DNA of 64,000 bases from Nemopilema nomurai (lineage: Eukaryota; Cnidaria; Scyphozoa; Rhizostomeae; Rhizostomatidae), in the NCBI GenBank assembly GCA_003864495.1, contig ML133428.1, forward strand, positions 2,733,009 through 2,797,008, in the 5' to 3' direction. Shown one piece after another: positions 27,862 to 40,703 of this stretch. The notes beneath the pieces were generated by a model. That model did no database searches, was not told the DNA's origin, and saw nothing but the letters and a program-made list of their open reading frames with translations. The first letter of the stretch is position 1, and each line of letters starts with the position of its first letter. A program made the position numbers and the translations under genes.

Positions 27862-29004
27862 TGTTTCCTCTCTCCAAGTAACAGGACAGGATTCTACATT
27901 TTCACGACTTCTTCTGACGTCACTGGGCCTAATACAATCAATACATGATGTTACGGAATTTTTCTAGCACGGGGAAAAAACTGGTGATTTACCAGCAACA
28001 GTTAAACTTTTGATTTTTCTACATGATTACAACTCCGCGCGTTGATACCATTCTTTGTTCTGAGTTTTAGCAGCTTCCCGTATGGTATTACAGTGTGTTG
28101 ATGGCCTAGGCTTCTCCTAACAGATGCAGTCCATTGGTGAGAACCCGCGCCGCTCCTCCCCAGTCACGTCCTTCCCCACCATTTCCCCGGAGCTTGAAAT
28201 TGTTAGTTTTTACAATTTTTGAAATTTGATTTCCTGAGAATTCGGAAATTTCACCAACAGTGCCAAAGCTAGTTGCACTCTAACAGTATTGCTAGAGGGG
28301 TGAGCTACTTAACCATATTCAAAAAGACATCGAGTAACAGTGAATCATATAAAAAGCTCCAACATTTTCACTCATAGTTAAAATTTATTTTGAACAAGCA
28401 ATTGATGCCAACTATTTTGTTTAATTGGCCACCCAACACCACTTTCAAGTCTTCCCTAAATAGACTTTTGGAAATTAAGGCATCCTTATATTCAGACTTT
28501 TACCTATGATTGTGACTCCTATGAGGGATGACGTGTTCGACAGTTCAACCGGGGTAGAGTAGCCCCTCTGATCTTCCATTTGACCTGTCCCTCAAATATC
28601 ATGAAATCATCAAAGACCGAGATACAGCTTGTTTGCTTAGGGGGGCAGCCATGATAGATACGTGTAAAACCAGCCTTATTTCACAAAATTAATGCATTTC
28701 GTGTAGACTACTAAACATATACACAAGCTTTATATGTTAGACATTATTTTGCTCAGATGGCTAGGTTGATGAACAGCTTGACAAGTTTCACGAACTAAAG
28801 TTGGCATGTCCACTATCATATAATCTATCATACAGTTTACAGTACCAAACATCAGACCTATAATTTGCTGTCCGAAATCTGCAATGTTATTCCCAGCCAA
28901 GGCAATCACGGGAAGGACTGAGGGGATGTGAAGATTATTGAAGGGTTTAGTAAAGTTTTAAATATTTCAATGACCATTTCGTATGTTTGGAATTCGGTAA
29001 TAGC

Positions 29005-29100
29005 ATTGGTTAGGGGCGGAGCTACAAAACAATTTGTTGGGGGCATATAAAGTTGAGATTGCCGATAATGAGGTGTGGCTTTAAGGTGTGGTCGGTAAAT
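29005..29100. repeat. Dispersed-repeat fragment (GGGCGGAGC / GTGTGGC type)
   Basis: Contains TTAGGGGCGGAGCTAC followed by GAGGTGTGGCTTTAAGG. Similar motif pairs (GGGGCGGA and GCCACGCCC) occur near 31,250 and 59,405, suggesting decayed copies of one interspersed element. Confidence 0.4.
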
Positions 29101-31239
29101 GGGCATGACCTAATCTGAAACTTAATGCTCTGTCCCATTTAATTGGTTAATCTCTAAAGACTCCCATTTAGAATCACCAACAATCATGACGCAATTTCCT
29201 AGGCAGTAGATCGTTAATTCCTTTTCGATTAACTTTCATGCTAATAATTTGCTGACGAAACCTTCATTGTGCCGTCAGACACAAGGCTTGGGGTACAGTA
29301 CCCCCTGTAACATGGTCTCTGGTTTTGGTTTTGTACTAAACCATGACTAAACCGAATCTTCTTTTTTCTGCAAAGATAACGTATGTTCTTTAATTATATT
29401 CCAGTTTTCTGTTGAACATTATAGCCAGAACTCTTGTACACCATCTGGCCACAGTGCCTTCCAAACTGGTGCTTTTCGAAGAATCTCCTTTTTTTCTCTC
29501 CCATAACATTCACCTCTTCTTGTTTTGGCCCTGCACTCATCTTCGTGTTGAAATCTTCTAACCTTTCTGTCTTTCTGTTGTGTTCGACCCCCGTACTCCA
29601 CATGTCTGTTCAGAATTGCTTTCCTTCATTACTGTTAACCACTCATTACTGAAAATCTCTAAATATTGAGTCTCAGAGTTTTGAGACCCAAAAAATATTG
29701 TTGCATATTTTGGCCTAATTTTTTTAAATACCACAATATTCTCAATCCTATTTCAATTTTCCTGACACTTTTTCACTTGCCAGACCTCCATTATTGATTT
29801 TTGTAACCTGTTATTAAAATCTTCAAATTCATTTCTTCTCCAAACTTTCAGACCCCAAATGTTGACATGGGTTCCCCATATAAAAAAGTAGGGTGTACCC
29901 ACCTGGGTATTAAGTTGCAAGAAAATAAGTTATGGACCGTGTGACTAAATGATCGATGTTGTAACTTTGAAAATTCTTCTGACTTTCCACATTGGCAACA
30001 AGTTGTTCTTTGCTAAAACATGAATTTCTACTCTTGGTTCTTTTGAATGTAGTACGGCGTTCTTATAAAGCTTTCTGTTTAGAAGCATTCCCTGCTTTTT
30101 AAAGTCTAGATTAGTGGTGTGTGACATTTTAAAGCTGAATGAAAGAAGCATGGATTTCTTCATTTCTAGCGTGAGTCCTCGTATGGGCCATACTTGCACC
30201 TATTCGATGGACTAGTTCTTATGTACCACGGAAGTGCATTTAGATAAAAAAGAAAATCTAAGTTGGTACACTTTAAGCTTTTTGGCCTAATCCACAAAGA
30301 AGCAACTCCACATTAGTGACTGTTATAAATTAGGGGCTATCAGTTGAAGCTTATCTAAGGCGTAGCATCCCTTATTTCGAGTAACACCCGGACAGACCAA
30401 TAAAATGAAATTCACCGTTGAAACGTGATGCTAAAAAAACTACCACAATATCTTTTCTTTAAAAAAACGACCAGTTTCTAGGTTATAAGAGTACCCTCTT
30501 TTCGGCCAATTGCACTTTTTGTATCAGATCCTCCTTCTCTTTTAGCCTCATCCGCATGAACACCTAGTCATAACCCCGAACGACAGTGTTAAATTGTTGA
30601 CAAGAAAATCATTCCACGGCGAAATAATTGACAAATTTGCTGCAAAGAAGGAGCGTAGAATAGACTTGATATTTAAATAAAAAATCATTGACTTCTTAAA
30701 TCGCAAACAATGATTTTTAAGGGAGATTTCTTTCATTTAAAATAAGCGTTTAAAAAGTTTAACATTGTTTTCGTTGTGTGTTGTGTCTATGTTATGCTTT
30801 TTGAAATGGTTCCCAAATTCGGCATCTGTTGGAAATTTGTAAAACCTCTTAAAAGGTGGGTTTTACAAACGTGAGTTCTTTGTTGGCAGAAATCCTCAAA
30901 AATACGGCAACGGTGGATAAGATCAAAATTCTCCTTTTTATGGCAATGATACGACTAACGGCTAACAGCAAGTTCGACAAATAACGACACGGCTTCAACA
31001 GGCACGACAAAACTAGCGACAGAGCTCCTAGCAGTACGGCAGAACTTTCGACAAGACTACTCCTAACTTATGACACAACCCTTTATATAACCTGAGCGAA
31101 CCTTAAAATAATAATTACGTAATACAAAACACATCTTTACAGACGCTGATGCAATCACAGCGCAACGGTGCAATTGTCACGTGATACTGTCCGTAAGGGA
31201 ACCCTGTGTCGTTACAAATTTCTCTATGAAAAATGCATA

Positions 31240-31320
31240 GTTTTTGGAGCCACGTCCAGCCACGCCCCTTTTACGAAAGTGCATACCCTGGAAAAAGATT
31301 CACGCTACGCCACTGCTTCA
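31240..31320. repeat. Dispersed-repeat fragment, opposite orientation
   Basis: GGAGCCACGTCCAGCCACGC, then CCCTGGAAAAAGATTCACGC and TACGCCACTGC. Matches the GGAGCCACGCC..CACACCCCT style of the 59.4 kb copy. No open frame. Confidence 0.4.
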
Positions 31321-32329
31321 CGAACTCAAAAACATTCCACACGCTCTCTTCTTTCTCATATTTCGCAATAAACAATTCTGTTTCTTCATTTTTATTGAAC
31401 TTAGGCCGAATGATTCCATGAACGATAATCGAATTCGACAAAGTCTGACTGTGTAAGAGCGGCTTTAGAGATGCCAATGAATTGGTTCAAGAAGGCTAGG
31501 CCCGGGCACACTTATATCAAAATTAAAAAAAAAATTAAAAGGCTTTTTCGTCAAACCCCTAAAAACTTTCTACGTTGCAAGAATAACAGGGGAATTTCCG
31601 TTGTCATGGGTTTGTGTTGCTTCATTTCATGTCAATCATTAAGGGAGGGTGACCCTTCGACAAATGTTGGTTTTCACGGGGGTCCTACATTTACGAAACA
31701 ATAAACACATTACTTACAGAAATAAATACTTGATAAGAAAATTAAAGCTAAGATGTCCACAAAATGTCTATAAGAGACAATATTTACAAAATGAATTGGA
31801 AAGATAAGAAAAGGAATGCTGGTGGTTTTTTATTGGCAGGGGTGCCTCTTGGACGACACCAACAGGCAGACACAGAATCATCCGAGAAACCTCATCTACC
31901 CATATGTTTTTAGAATTTGTGCAGTGAAGGTGCCAGTTTGGCCTCTGTAGGGAGGCTGTTCCATGTCTTGGCGCCTTTAAAGGAGAATGCTTTTCGACCT
32001 TTCTTTTTTTTCTTGGGCAGCATGACATCAGAGGTTGCGGAAGGACATACCCTATTTCAAGGCAAGACGACGGCCAAATGTGACAAATATTGCTGGGATA
32101 AGATAGTAATTTTGCACCAATTGTTAGAAGACAAGAGATTACGTTTCAGTCATATTTCGAGTGCTAGCCCGTCTGTACCATGGGTATTTGCTCATCCGCT
32201 TCCCTGCTTAGCATTCAGTTTACGTGCTCGGCAGGCCTTATTTTAAGGAAATTTTATGAATGCACAATCAGGGTGGCTTAATAAAAAGATTACCTCTAGA
32301 GTAAGGCTCTGCAAGGTGCGTGGCAAAGG

Positions 32330-32415
32330 CAGGCATGCAATAACCGGGGTCTTGGGGGCACTGAAAGCAACCCAGCGGGTCCAGGGGGCAGAGCGGAGTG
32401 CCCCCGGAAGCTCAT
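32330..32415. repeat. GC-rich palindromic repeat fragment
   Basis: GGGGGCAGAGCGGAGTGCCCCC makes a short stem with flanking GGGTCCA and GGAAGCTCATG. It is sharply GC-richer than its surroundings, consistent with an interspersed-repeat relic. Confidence 0.4.
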
Positions 32416-32954
32416 GATATTCTCTTTCTGTATGATGACATAAAAGCACAAGAAATACATATATAGCCCCTAAATATCCAACCCATTAGCAGGAAATGAC
32501 AGTCAGCAAAGCTCTCTCATGTGCCGCTAAATTTGAGTGAATGTTTTTGATACCATCATGACTCTTCTTTTTCCCCTCTGCATGAAGAAAATACTGCCTC
32601 AATCAAGTCCATTTTTTCTCACGGCTCGCGGCAGGAAGTAAACATATGAGGCTGCATGTAAACAAGGCTGAGTGCAAAAAGGCGGGAAAGCTGAGATGTT
32701 GAAAAATTTCATGACATCAAAAATTTATTCGAGATAATGTTATATAATATAATCCTTAAATGCAAACACTGAAAAACGCAATTTAAATATGAAGGGATTT
32801 ATAAGGATTATTACATTAAAGTTGAGTAATTTAACTAATTAAATGAAAATTATTTTGCTGAGGAAGTCATAGAAACATCTCAAAGAGAGATATCCAGCTA
32901 CAACTGCTATGATTCTTAAAAGCAATTTTAATTCTATACGAAGAGGGTGCAAGG

Positions 32955-33405
32955 GAGTGCTATAGAAACGCGAGACCCTCCGTTGACGAGTTGAAACTTC
33001 GATGTGGTCTTATTTAACGTGCAGAGAACACGGAGTAAGAGGAGCTTCAGCAAGACGCGTGTTAACTTGAACTGGGGTTATCGTAACTGAAGAATTGAAT
33101 CTATTTACACAAATATATACTTAACTGATTGTTCTAAATATAATTGAATGACGCCAGGAAAACAAAGCATAGGTAGGGAGAGGCAAGGTGACGACGGATG
33201 ATCAATGGAGAGGAAATGCCATGTGAGCAGAGCAGTGTTTTGATGCTGATGATCTCCATGGTGATCAATGATGTTGATGTCGTAATTGCCGGTTGGAAAA
33301 TGCCTTGCGTGTTAGGTGAATGAATAGGCAGAAATGGCGTGTGATGAATAGGCAGAAATGGGTGTGTGATGCGAGATGGAAAATAGGCCTAGGCAGGGTC
33401 ACTAC
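32955..33405 (-). mobile_element. Possible solo LTR, copy 1
   Basis: Shares with 42845-43210 an internal block (TTTAACGTGCAGAGAACACG, here versus TTTGACGTGCAGAGAACACG) and a matching end (GTCACTACA, TGTAGTGAC on the minus strand). Both also share a TTTCTA(T/C)A boundary at the other end. Spacing is 450 versus 365 bases. No internal retrotransposon genes are seen, so a solo LTR or other interspersed repeat is inferred only. Confidence 0.35.
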
Positions 33406-33548
33406 AGTGCTTTCTAATTATCGATAACAAACTGCAAGATTAAAAAAACGAAGTCAAAAGATCCGATAGAAAAAACAAACAGTAAAGTGCCCCCGGCTGC
33501 ACAGCAACACATTCTCTCATTAAATGACCTCATAATTCAACTGCTTCT

Positions 33549-36500
33549 TCAGAGATTCCACTTTTTTCTATGCCCTTCTTTTATATCTCTTTTAATTGCA
33601 TAGCCAATGGTTCCAACGACAGTGGCGATTACTGGCGTTGCTATGCCAGCAATTAATTCAATTTTGCTGTTTTTATCTGGAAGATAGAGAAAGAAATTGT
33701 GAGATGCAAGGACCTGTAATATGTGGGAGATTTGGTTTTGGCATTCTGCGACACGAACTCTATGTATACACATACTCTATGTATGTAGATATAGCTGTTG
33801 ATCATTTTCAACGTAGATACTTGCAACTCACAGCTTGTTCTGATAATTTCTGTTTTCACAATTGCTAGAAAAAGCGGAACTATTTTTCGCATACTTAAAA
33901 GTACTTTTTATCCGCATCTGGCTATTTATTCGGTCAGTTTTTGGTTATCTTCCGACGTTTGCATACTCTGAGGAGTGTCGGACGAAAAAAGTACTTTTAA
34001 GTATGCGAAAAATAGCTCCGCTTTTTCTAGCAATTGTGAAGTTTTGTACCACAAAGCACTTGTTCACAAATTTCTGTTTTCTACTTGTTACCCAAGATTT
34101 TTTGTCTTCTATTACATGATTTACATGTTTAAGTTTTTACTATGTTCTATAATTATCTGTCATGATTACTTAGCATTCGTGTCATCTACAGTCAGCAACG
34201 ACTTATTTTCTACATTAGGTACTTTTTTCTATAATTTTCTAGCTCTAATTCGAATGTTCTGGAATGTTTCTGAATATCCATGAGACAAATAACAAAACTC
34301 ACTGGTTAAGAAATATCACTCAAGCAAAAAGATGACACTTGACAGGAGGATAGTAACATAAGATAGTGCTTACCCCCGGTATCCTTGATCTCACAATGTT
34401 TACCAATGAACCCCGAAGAACACGTGCAACTATAGTCATTAACTTTGTCCACGCAAGTGGCTCCGTTTTGGCACGGGTCACTCTGACATTCATTTATATC
34501 TAAAATAAACACTTAAAATAAGTTATTTGTCCGAAACAGAAAAGGCTCTAGTAGAATATAGTGGCATTTCAGCCGGCAACATTGTGTTTCTGGCTGCACA
34601 CGACTTTGCCCTAGAAGGGGCCAAATTTATGCCAGGGCCAAACAAACTCAGCATTTCATTGAACAGTGCTTAACATGCCTGCTCTATGCATAGTTTAGTT
34701 CATTTGGCATCCGTCTCAGAGTGTTAAGTCACAGTCAGCGTTGTCTGATGGCAGTAAAAAAATGTTTGGAGAGTTATTTATTTTTCTTGAGATATAATGA
34801 AGCACTGCCTGTTTAAGGTTACGGTAAACGTTTTCAACACGAAAATTGGTTTTTCCTTCCTGAAGGCCAAACTGTTCAAGGAATCTGGGTAAACTATATA
34901 TCATTCGATGCACAAGATTATGGCGAATCTAGCCACATCAAAATAATTGGCAAATAATGTTAAATGGTTTTTTCCATGCGAATTTATTGCTCAAAAAGTG
35001 TACCACCTTCAAAAGCTATTTTGTACCCTTGCGTTTGAGGTTACAAAATCTGACTTATACCAGCAGGAAGTGCAGATCCTAAGCTACCAAAGTGTCTCCG
35101 ATTTTTTAAATTCCTCCTCTTCTTGAAACTATACCCTGTCAAAAATTGGCAAACAATTTTTCCACCCTCCCTCAGCTGTATTTTGGTATAAATATATTTG
35201 TTGATACTCAATTTGTAAAAATGAAAGGTTTGGTTTATAGATGCTAGGCAGTCTTTGTTTGTAGAGCAATTAAGAGAGCAAAGAGCAAGATGACGTTTGC
35301 AATATTGCTGTATTTGTAGAAACAACCTACAGATGCTAGGTAGAGAACAAATACAAATACAAAAAAGAATTCGCTCACTGATGTGACAGAGAACTCCAGT
35401 GAAGCCAGGCAGGCAGTTGCATCTTTTTAAGTTCCCAACAGGGACACACGTTCCACCATTTGTGCAAGGATTCATAAAACAGGGGTCGGTACCTGCAAAA
35501 CAGTATTATACATCTAAGTGAAATATTGTTGGTAGAATATGTGACATATCAACATGAAAAGTTGTTGGTATAATATGTGACATATCAACATGAAATGTTG
35601 TTGGTACAATATGTGACATATCAACATGAAATGTTGTTGGAACAATATGTGACATATCAGCATGAAATGTTGTTGGTACAATATGTGACATATCAACATG
35701 AAATGTTGTTGGTACAATATGTGACATATCAACATGAAAAGTTGTTGGTACAATATGAGACATATCAACATGAAAAGTTGTTGGTACAATATGAGACATA
35801 TCAACATGAAATATTGTTGGTACCATATGTGACATATCAACATGAAATGTTGTTGGTACAATTTGTGACATATCAACATTAAAAAATTGTTGGTACAATA
35901 TGTGACATATCAACATGAAATGTTGTTGGTACAATATGTGACATATCAACATGAAAAGTTGTTGATACAATATGTGACATATCACCATGAAATGTTGTTG
36001 GTACAATATGTGACATATCACCATGAAATGTTGTTGGTACAATATGTGACATATCAACATGAAAAGTTGTTGATACAATATGAGACATATCAACATGAAA
36101 AGTTGTTGGAACAATATGTGATATATCAACATGAAAAGTTGTTGGAACAATATGTGACATATCAACATGAAATGTTGTTGGTACAATATGTGACATATCA
36201 ACATAAAATGTTGTTAGTACAATATGTGACGTATCAACATGAAATATTGTTGGTACAATATGTGACATATCAACATGAAATGTTGTTGGAACAATATGTG
36301 GCATATCAACATGAAATGTTGCTGGAACAATATGTGACATATCAACATGAAATGTTGTTGGTACAATATGTGACATATCAACATGGAATGTTGTTGGTAC
36401 AATATGTGACATATCAACATAAAATGTTGTTAGTACAATATGTGATGTATCAACATGAAATATTGTTGGTACAATATGAGACATATCAACATGAAAAGTT

Positions 36501-39500
36501 GTTGGTACAATATGAGACATATCAACATGAAAAGTTGTTGGTACAATATGAGACATATCAACATGAAATATTGTTGGTACAATATGTGACATATCAACAT
36601 GAAATGTTGTTGGTACAATTTGTGACATATCAACATGAAATATTGTTGGTACAATATGTGACATATCAACATGAAATGTTGTTGGTACAATATGTGACAT
36701 ATCAACATGAAAAGTTGTTGATACAATATGTGACATATCACCATGAAATGTTGTTGGTACAATATGTGACATATCACCATGAAAAGTTGTTGATACGATA
36801 TGTGACATATCAACATGAAATATTGTTGGTACAATATGAGACATATCAACATGAAAAGTTGTTGGTACAATATGAGACATATCAACATGAAATATTGTTG
36901 GTACAATATGTGACATATCAACATGAAAAGTTGTTGGAACAATATGTGACATATCAACATGAAATGTTGTTGGTACAATTTGTGACATATCAACATGAAA
37001 TATTGTTGGTAAAATATGTGACATATCAACATGAAATGTTGTTGGTACAATATGTGACATATCAACATGAAAAGTTGTTGATACAATATGTGACATATCA
37101 ACATGAAATGTTGTCAATGTTGATTAGTACAAATACGAAATGTTTACCATAATGAAAGGCTTTTTTGACGTATGTGTTAATTTATTGTACGAGCAAATCA
37201 GTGCCAAAATCGCATCCATGGGACAATCATTTTCTCGAAGAAGAAATTCTCGAGAAACTTTGTGCATCTCTCATGAGCTCAAAAAACATAAGATGACACA
37301 ATTTCCCATTGGTATCTCTTCGATTTGCATAATAATATTTTGACGCTCTCTATTTTCAAACTTTCTCTTCAGGCTCTCTTTAATTCAAAGCTCAGCTGCG
37401 TTTAGAATATCCGATAGTCTATTTTTGCTAAACCCGTCAGGCACTCGTTCTACTGCACGGCAAATAGAACTGCGAAAGAAATTAATGCTGTAATTGTAAA
37501 ATTTGTCATTTTTTGTCATCTGTTTTAATTTGTTATTCTAGCTAATTGTATGTATTTTAGAAATATTTTTGTATGTAGTGGAATTTTAAAATTAAACTGA
37601 ACTGAACTGAATGCGCGTATCCTCTCAGGGACTTCCATGCTTGCCCACCATTCGTTCCTAGCAATCATCACGTATGTCGCTAAAAGGTTGTACGAAAGTT
37701 CCAAATAGCCACATTTGTATACTTGTAAGCATAGAACCGAATTCTTTTGCTAATAGTAAGGCCTTAATAATGGAATGTCCTCGAGGAAGAGGAATATGCA
37801 CTTACTGTAGGAAATGTACCCTGTAATTACGCCACGCTCCGTATGTGACGAGAAAGAACCCACCGGCCTGTTGAAGATCAAGTACGAGTACTGTTTGGTG
37901 GTTGTTGCAAATCCAGGGTTGTACGTGTAACAAAGCAAACCGGTGACGGAATCAGAGAAGCTTCTTACTGTTGCAATACTTGTGTAGTAGTTTGAAGAGT
38001 CTGAAAAGAGACGACATTTGGCACCTGATGATGCTAGGCACATGACACTTTGCAAAATTGCAAAAGTACATTTTCATAAAGCGATTCACATGAGATTCAC
38101 AAAAGTACATTCTTATAAAGTTGTCCCGATGATTGCCCAACTTGTGATCTACAGCAACTGAAAAATCAACAATCACCATACAGCAAAGACATACACAGCT
38201 CCGCCTGCATGACATCAAGTATTCTATGGCAGATAGTAAAAAGTTACCTCCGTAGAGACAAAGTTAGTCTAGTACGTTTGAAAGTCTACAAACGAAATGT
38301 CGAAGGGGGGAGGGGGGGAGGGGGGGTGGAGGGGGGGTAACTACACTAAACACTCAATTTCGGGTGCAAGAAAGAGCAAATGTCCGTAAGTTTAGCTATT
38401 GTTGGAAAATGGTATTTACGAATTTGTGTATAATGCCATGTATAATAATATCAAATTACATAGATATAGATATAGATAATATCAAATGACACATAGATCA
38501 CAACAATTCTTTCCTAAGTTAGTCTGTAGACGTGGGTAAGACCAAGAAGGCAATTTACGTTAACATTAGGTATCGTATTGTTACCTCGCATTTGGACATT
38601 GTCAATGCTATTGTTACATATTGCTGAAGTGTTGCGAAGGTTCATATCCATAAGGGCAACCCGAGTGTTCCTCTTTTTGTCCACGTTTATTGAATGGAAG
38701 CAGGGTGCGCTGCTACCTTTATACCCTCTTGGCCAACCAGAGCTGTAGAATATTCCAGTGTATTTTGACTCTTCGGAGCTGTACAAAAATAGGAAAAAGA
38801 GTTAACGGTGGAATACAAAAGCATAGGGTACAAACATCGAGGAAATGGCATTACATTTTCACTTTTTATCTCTACTTTTTCACTTTTCAACATTTCTTAT
38901 TCACTTTTCAACATTACTTTTTCACTTTTTCACATACGAAGAAGCCATTACTTTCAACTGTCTAGTGGCATTATCCTGCAAGGTAATCTTTGAGTCCTTC
39001 TCGCAAAGTATAGCTTTTGAATGGACTGGGTGGTGCCATCTCCTTAAAGAATCGTTATTTCTCGCTGCGTTCACGAGAACTAGAGTGAAGAAAATTTCTT
39101 AACATTTGGCGTATCAATATGAGTGGTTCTACCAAAAAAATTAAAAGCTAACTAATACTGGCATGAAAAGAAACATGAAATATTCTCACCAGCAAGGTTA
39201 AACAAACTGGATAGTTAAATATCATTTTATTAGGTGTTGCTTCATACTAAGGGCATAAAAGCTAATGAAAGACCACGTGACAACAAGTGCAAACTAGAAT
39301 TCCACATATTCATCCTCTTTATCAGACGCAAGATAATTATCTTCCAATGCTGAAAATTAGCATTATCTTTTAATTATCGTGAAATGTCTTGGCAATGACG
39401 GAGAATTTAAACTGAGTCAAAGGATAACAAATTGTTAGCAGATACAACTCTGCTAAGTTCAAAAAACGATGCTATGCAGATTCAGAACGAGCCCTAATTA

Positions 39501-40703
39501 GGAAAAAATACCGACAGTCTGAGGTTTCAACTCCGAGAGCATGAGGCTTAGCAGATTTCTGAACTTCTTTTCATGAAGTATATCCAGACCTTTTTAGTGA
39601 TAAAACTAGGTACCAAGCTGTGAATTCTGGATAAGAATAGGATGCCTCGTAGCAAATCGCTCGTTCTAAAATAGTTTATTGTGACATCAAATGACAGGTT
39701 TACATACTAATAACATGTGTCTCCTCCATAGGTTCCCAAAGCGTCTCGTTGGTAGCTTTTCAGTTGAAATGAAAATTTGAAGCCTCTTCTCCTGACTGTA
39801 CTGTCTGTCTTGAACAAAAATTTGGCGTATCCATCCGAAGAATACATTGGGAATAGTTTTGTCTCGCCGACGTTATCAGAGCAATATATTCCAATGCTAC
39901 TGCTCTTTCTATAAAATAAATTTTATAGGAACAATGTTAGCAAGTATAACAATATCAACTAATTTAGCAATGTCAGCTCAAGGCCAGTTTTGCATATGTA
40001 TAAGGTTTATTGGGTTAGTAACCTTTTACAGACAAAGCGAATTGTCAAATATTTTTGTAAGCAGAGGACGCTTTGCGGTTTTCAACGGGGCCCCCATGAG
40101 CCCCCTCAATAGAACATAAACCTTCTAGAATGAATCCTAGGGCGTTGAAATATCATAGTTGCAAACATCAATGTACGAAACAGAAAAGAACCCTTCAACT
40201 GCACGTGATTGGTACCACCTGATGCATTGCATTAGTTTAGCTGCTCTGCTACTGACACCTATAACTCTCTAGAACCTTTGACAAGGACTAGAAACTAAAA
40301 TTACATTGATGTGTGGCCGAGCCATTTCAATGAACTGATAAATATACCTACTTGACCCGCCCTATAGGTCATGCCCTCGCCCTTTGCCAAGAATACCACA
40401 AATTTTTTGTGAAAAACTAGAAAAACAATTGACTATAAAAACTTACGATGTCAAGTAAACTTGTAGAGAATCGTGGGGGCATGTTGGTAAAAACCCCTCA
40501 ACTTCAAACAAATCCCATTTGATCTCCAGGTAGTAACCTATTGAATACATTAGGAAAGGACGAATTGTAATCCAGCAAAGCTCATTGTTTTCGTAGTTCA
40601 AATGCGAAAAAAAATTCTTTGTTGGAGACGCATAGTATGTTTGTGAACCGCAACGACAGTAGATCGTTGAAACCAGTGCTGCCAGGATTGCAACTGTAAA
40701 CAT
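33549..40703 (-). CDS. Type I membrane protein: signal peptide, CUB, CUB-like, two EGF, TM (418 aa)
   Basis: No clear named ortholog. Exons: 40703-40447, 39908-39708, 38778-38543, 38000-37806, 35492-35379, 34499-34374, 33676-33549; all GT-AG and in phase, ending in TGA. The ATG starts [19 protein letters not shown], a signal peptide. Residues ~18-150 form a CUB domain ([43 protein letters not shown]). Exons 3-4 encode a second CUB-like segment ([19 protein letters not shown]). Exon 5 is an EGF ([19 protein letters not shown]). Exon 6 is a second EGF of calcium-binding style ([23 protein letters not shown]). Exon 7 gives a TM helix ([20 protein letters not shown]) and a short basic tail (RKKWNL). 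It probably acts in adhesion or ligand binding at the cell surface; that is inference from domains. An introns-only satellite and hairpin lie within it. Confidence 0.88.
33855..34040. repeat. Near-perfect 55-bp inverted repeat (hairpin)
   Basis: Arms at 33855-33909 and 33986-34040, starting TTCACAATTGCTAGAAAAAG, differ at one base (GGAAC versus GGAGC), with a 76-base spacer. The spacer holds its own small stem (TCCGAC at 33951, GTCGGA at 33977). It lies in the last intron of the CUB-EGF gene. The right arm and its flank recur at 43.23-43.36 and 55.92-56.02 kb. Confidence 0.92.
35518..37116. repeat. 36-bp minisatellite array, ~44 copies
   Basis: Units of the form ACATATCAACATGAAATGTT plus GTTGGTACAATATGTG, about 1.6 kb in all. 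Because 36 is a multiple of three and the unit lacks stops in several frames, open frames run the array on both strands with a 12-residue period (plus: [12 protein letters not shown]; minus: [12 protein letters not shown]). It is intronic, between the CUB-like exon ending at 37806 and the EGF exon starting at 35492. Confidence 0.97.
38305..38338. repeat. G-rich tract
   Basis: Thirty-four bases almost wholly G on the plus strand with single A or T breaks; runs of six to seven G could form a G-quadruplex. In the CUB-EGF gene intron. Confidence 0.85.
38850..38935. repeat. Short T-rich tandem repeat
   Basis: Four to five copies of TTTTTCACTTTTCAACAT with variants. In the intron just upstream of the CUB-like exon starting at 38778. 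Confidence 0.75.

Larger units (their letters stand above)
27862..33548. other. Intergenic spacer with decayed repeats
   Basis: Upstream of ATXN7 and downstream of the CUB-EGF gene. The first part should hold the ATXN7 promoter. No supported gene. Holds fragments of dispersed repeats near 29.0, 31.25, 31.8-32.4 and 32.95-33.4 kb. Open frames at 29394-29603 and 31768-32246 have no recognisable protein or splice context. Confidence 0.65.

Noticed and set aside
29394..29603. 69-codon minus-strand frame, charged
   Set aside because: No splice context, no recognisable protein, and an overlapping frame of similar length; chance is sufficient.
31768..32246. Overlapping frames on both strands with a Lys/Arg-rich start
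   Set aside because: No homology recognised, and the two strands compete over the same bases. The region looks like decayed interspersed repeat rather than a gene.
35879..37152. Two open frames over 410 codons on opposite strands
   Set aside because: Both are translations of the 36-bp satellite with a 12-residue period; no start context or splice links to a gene.
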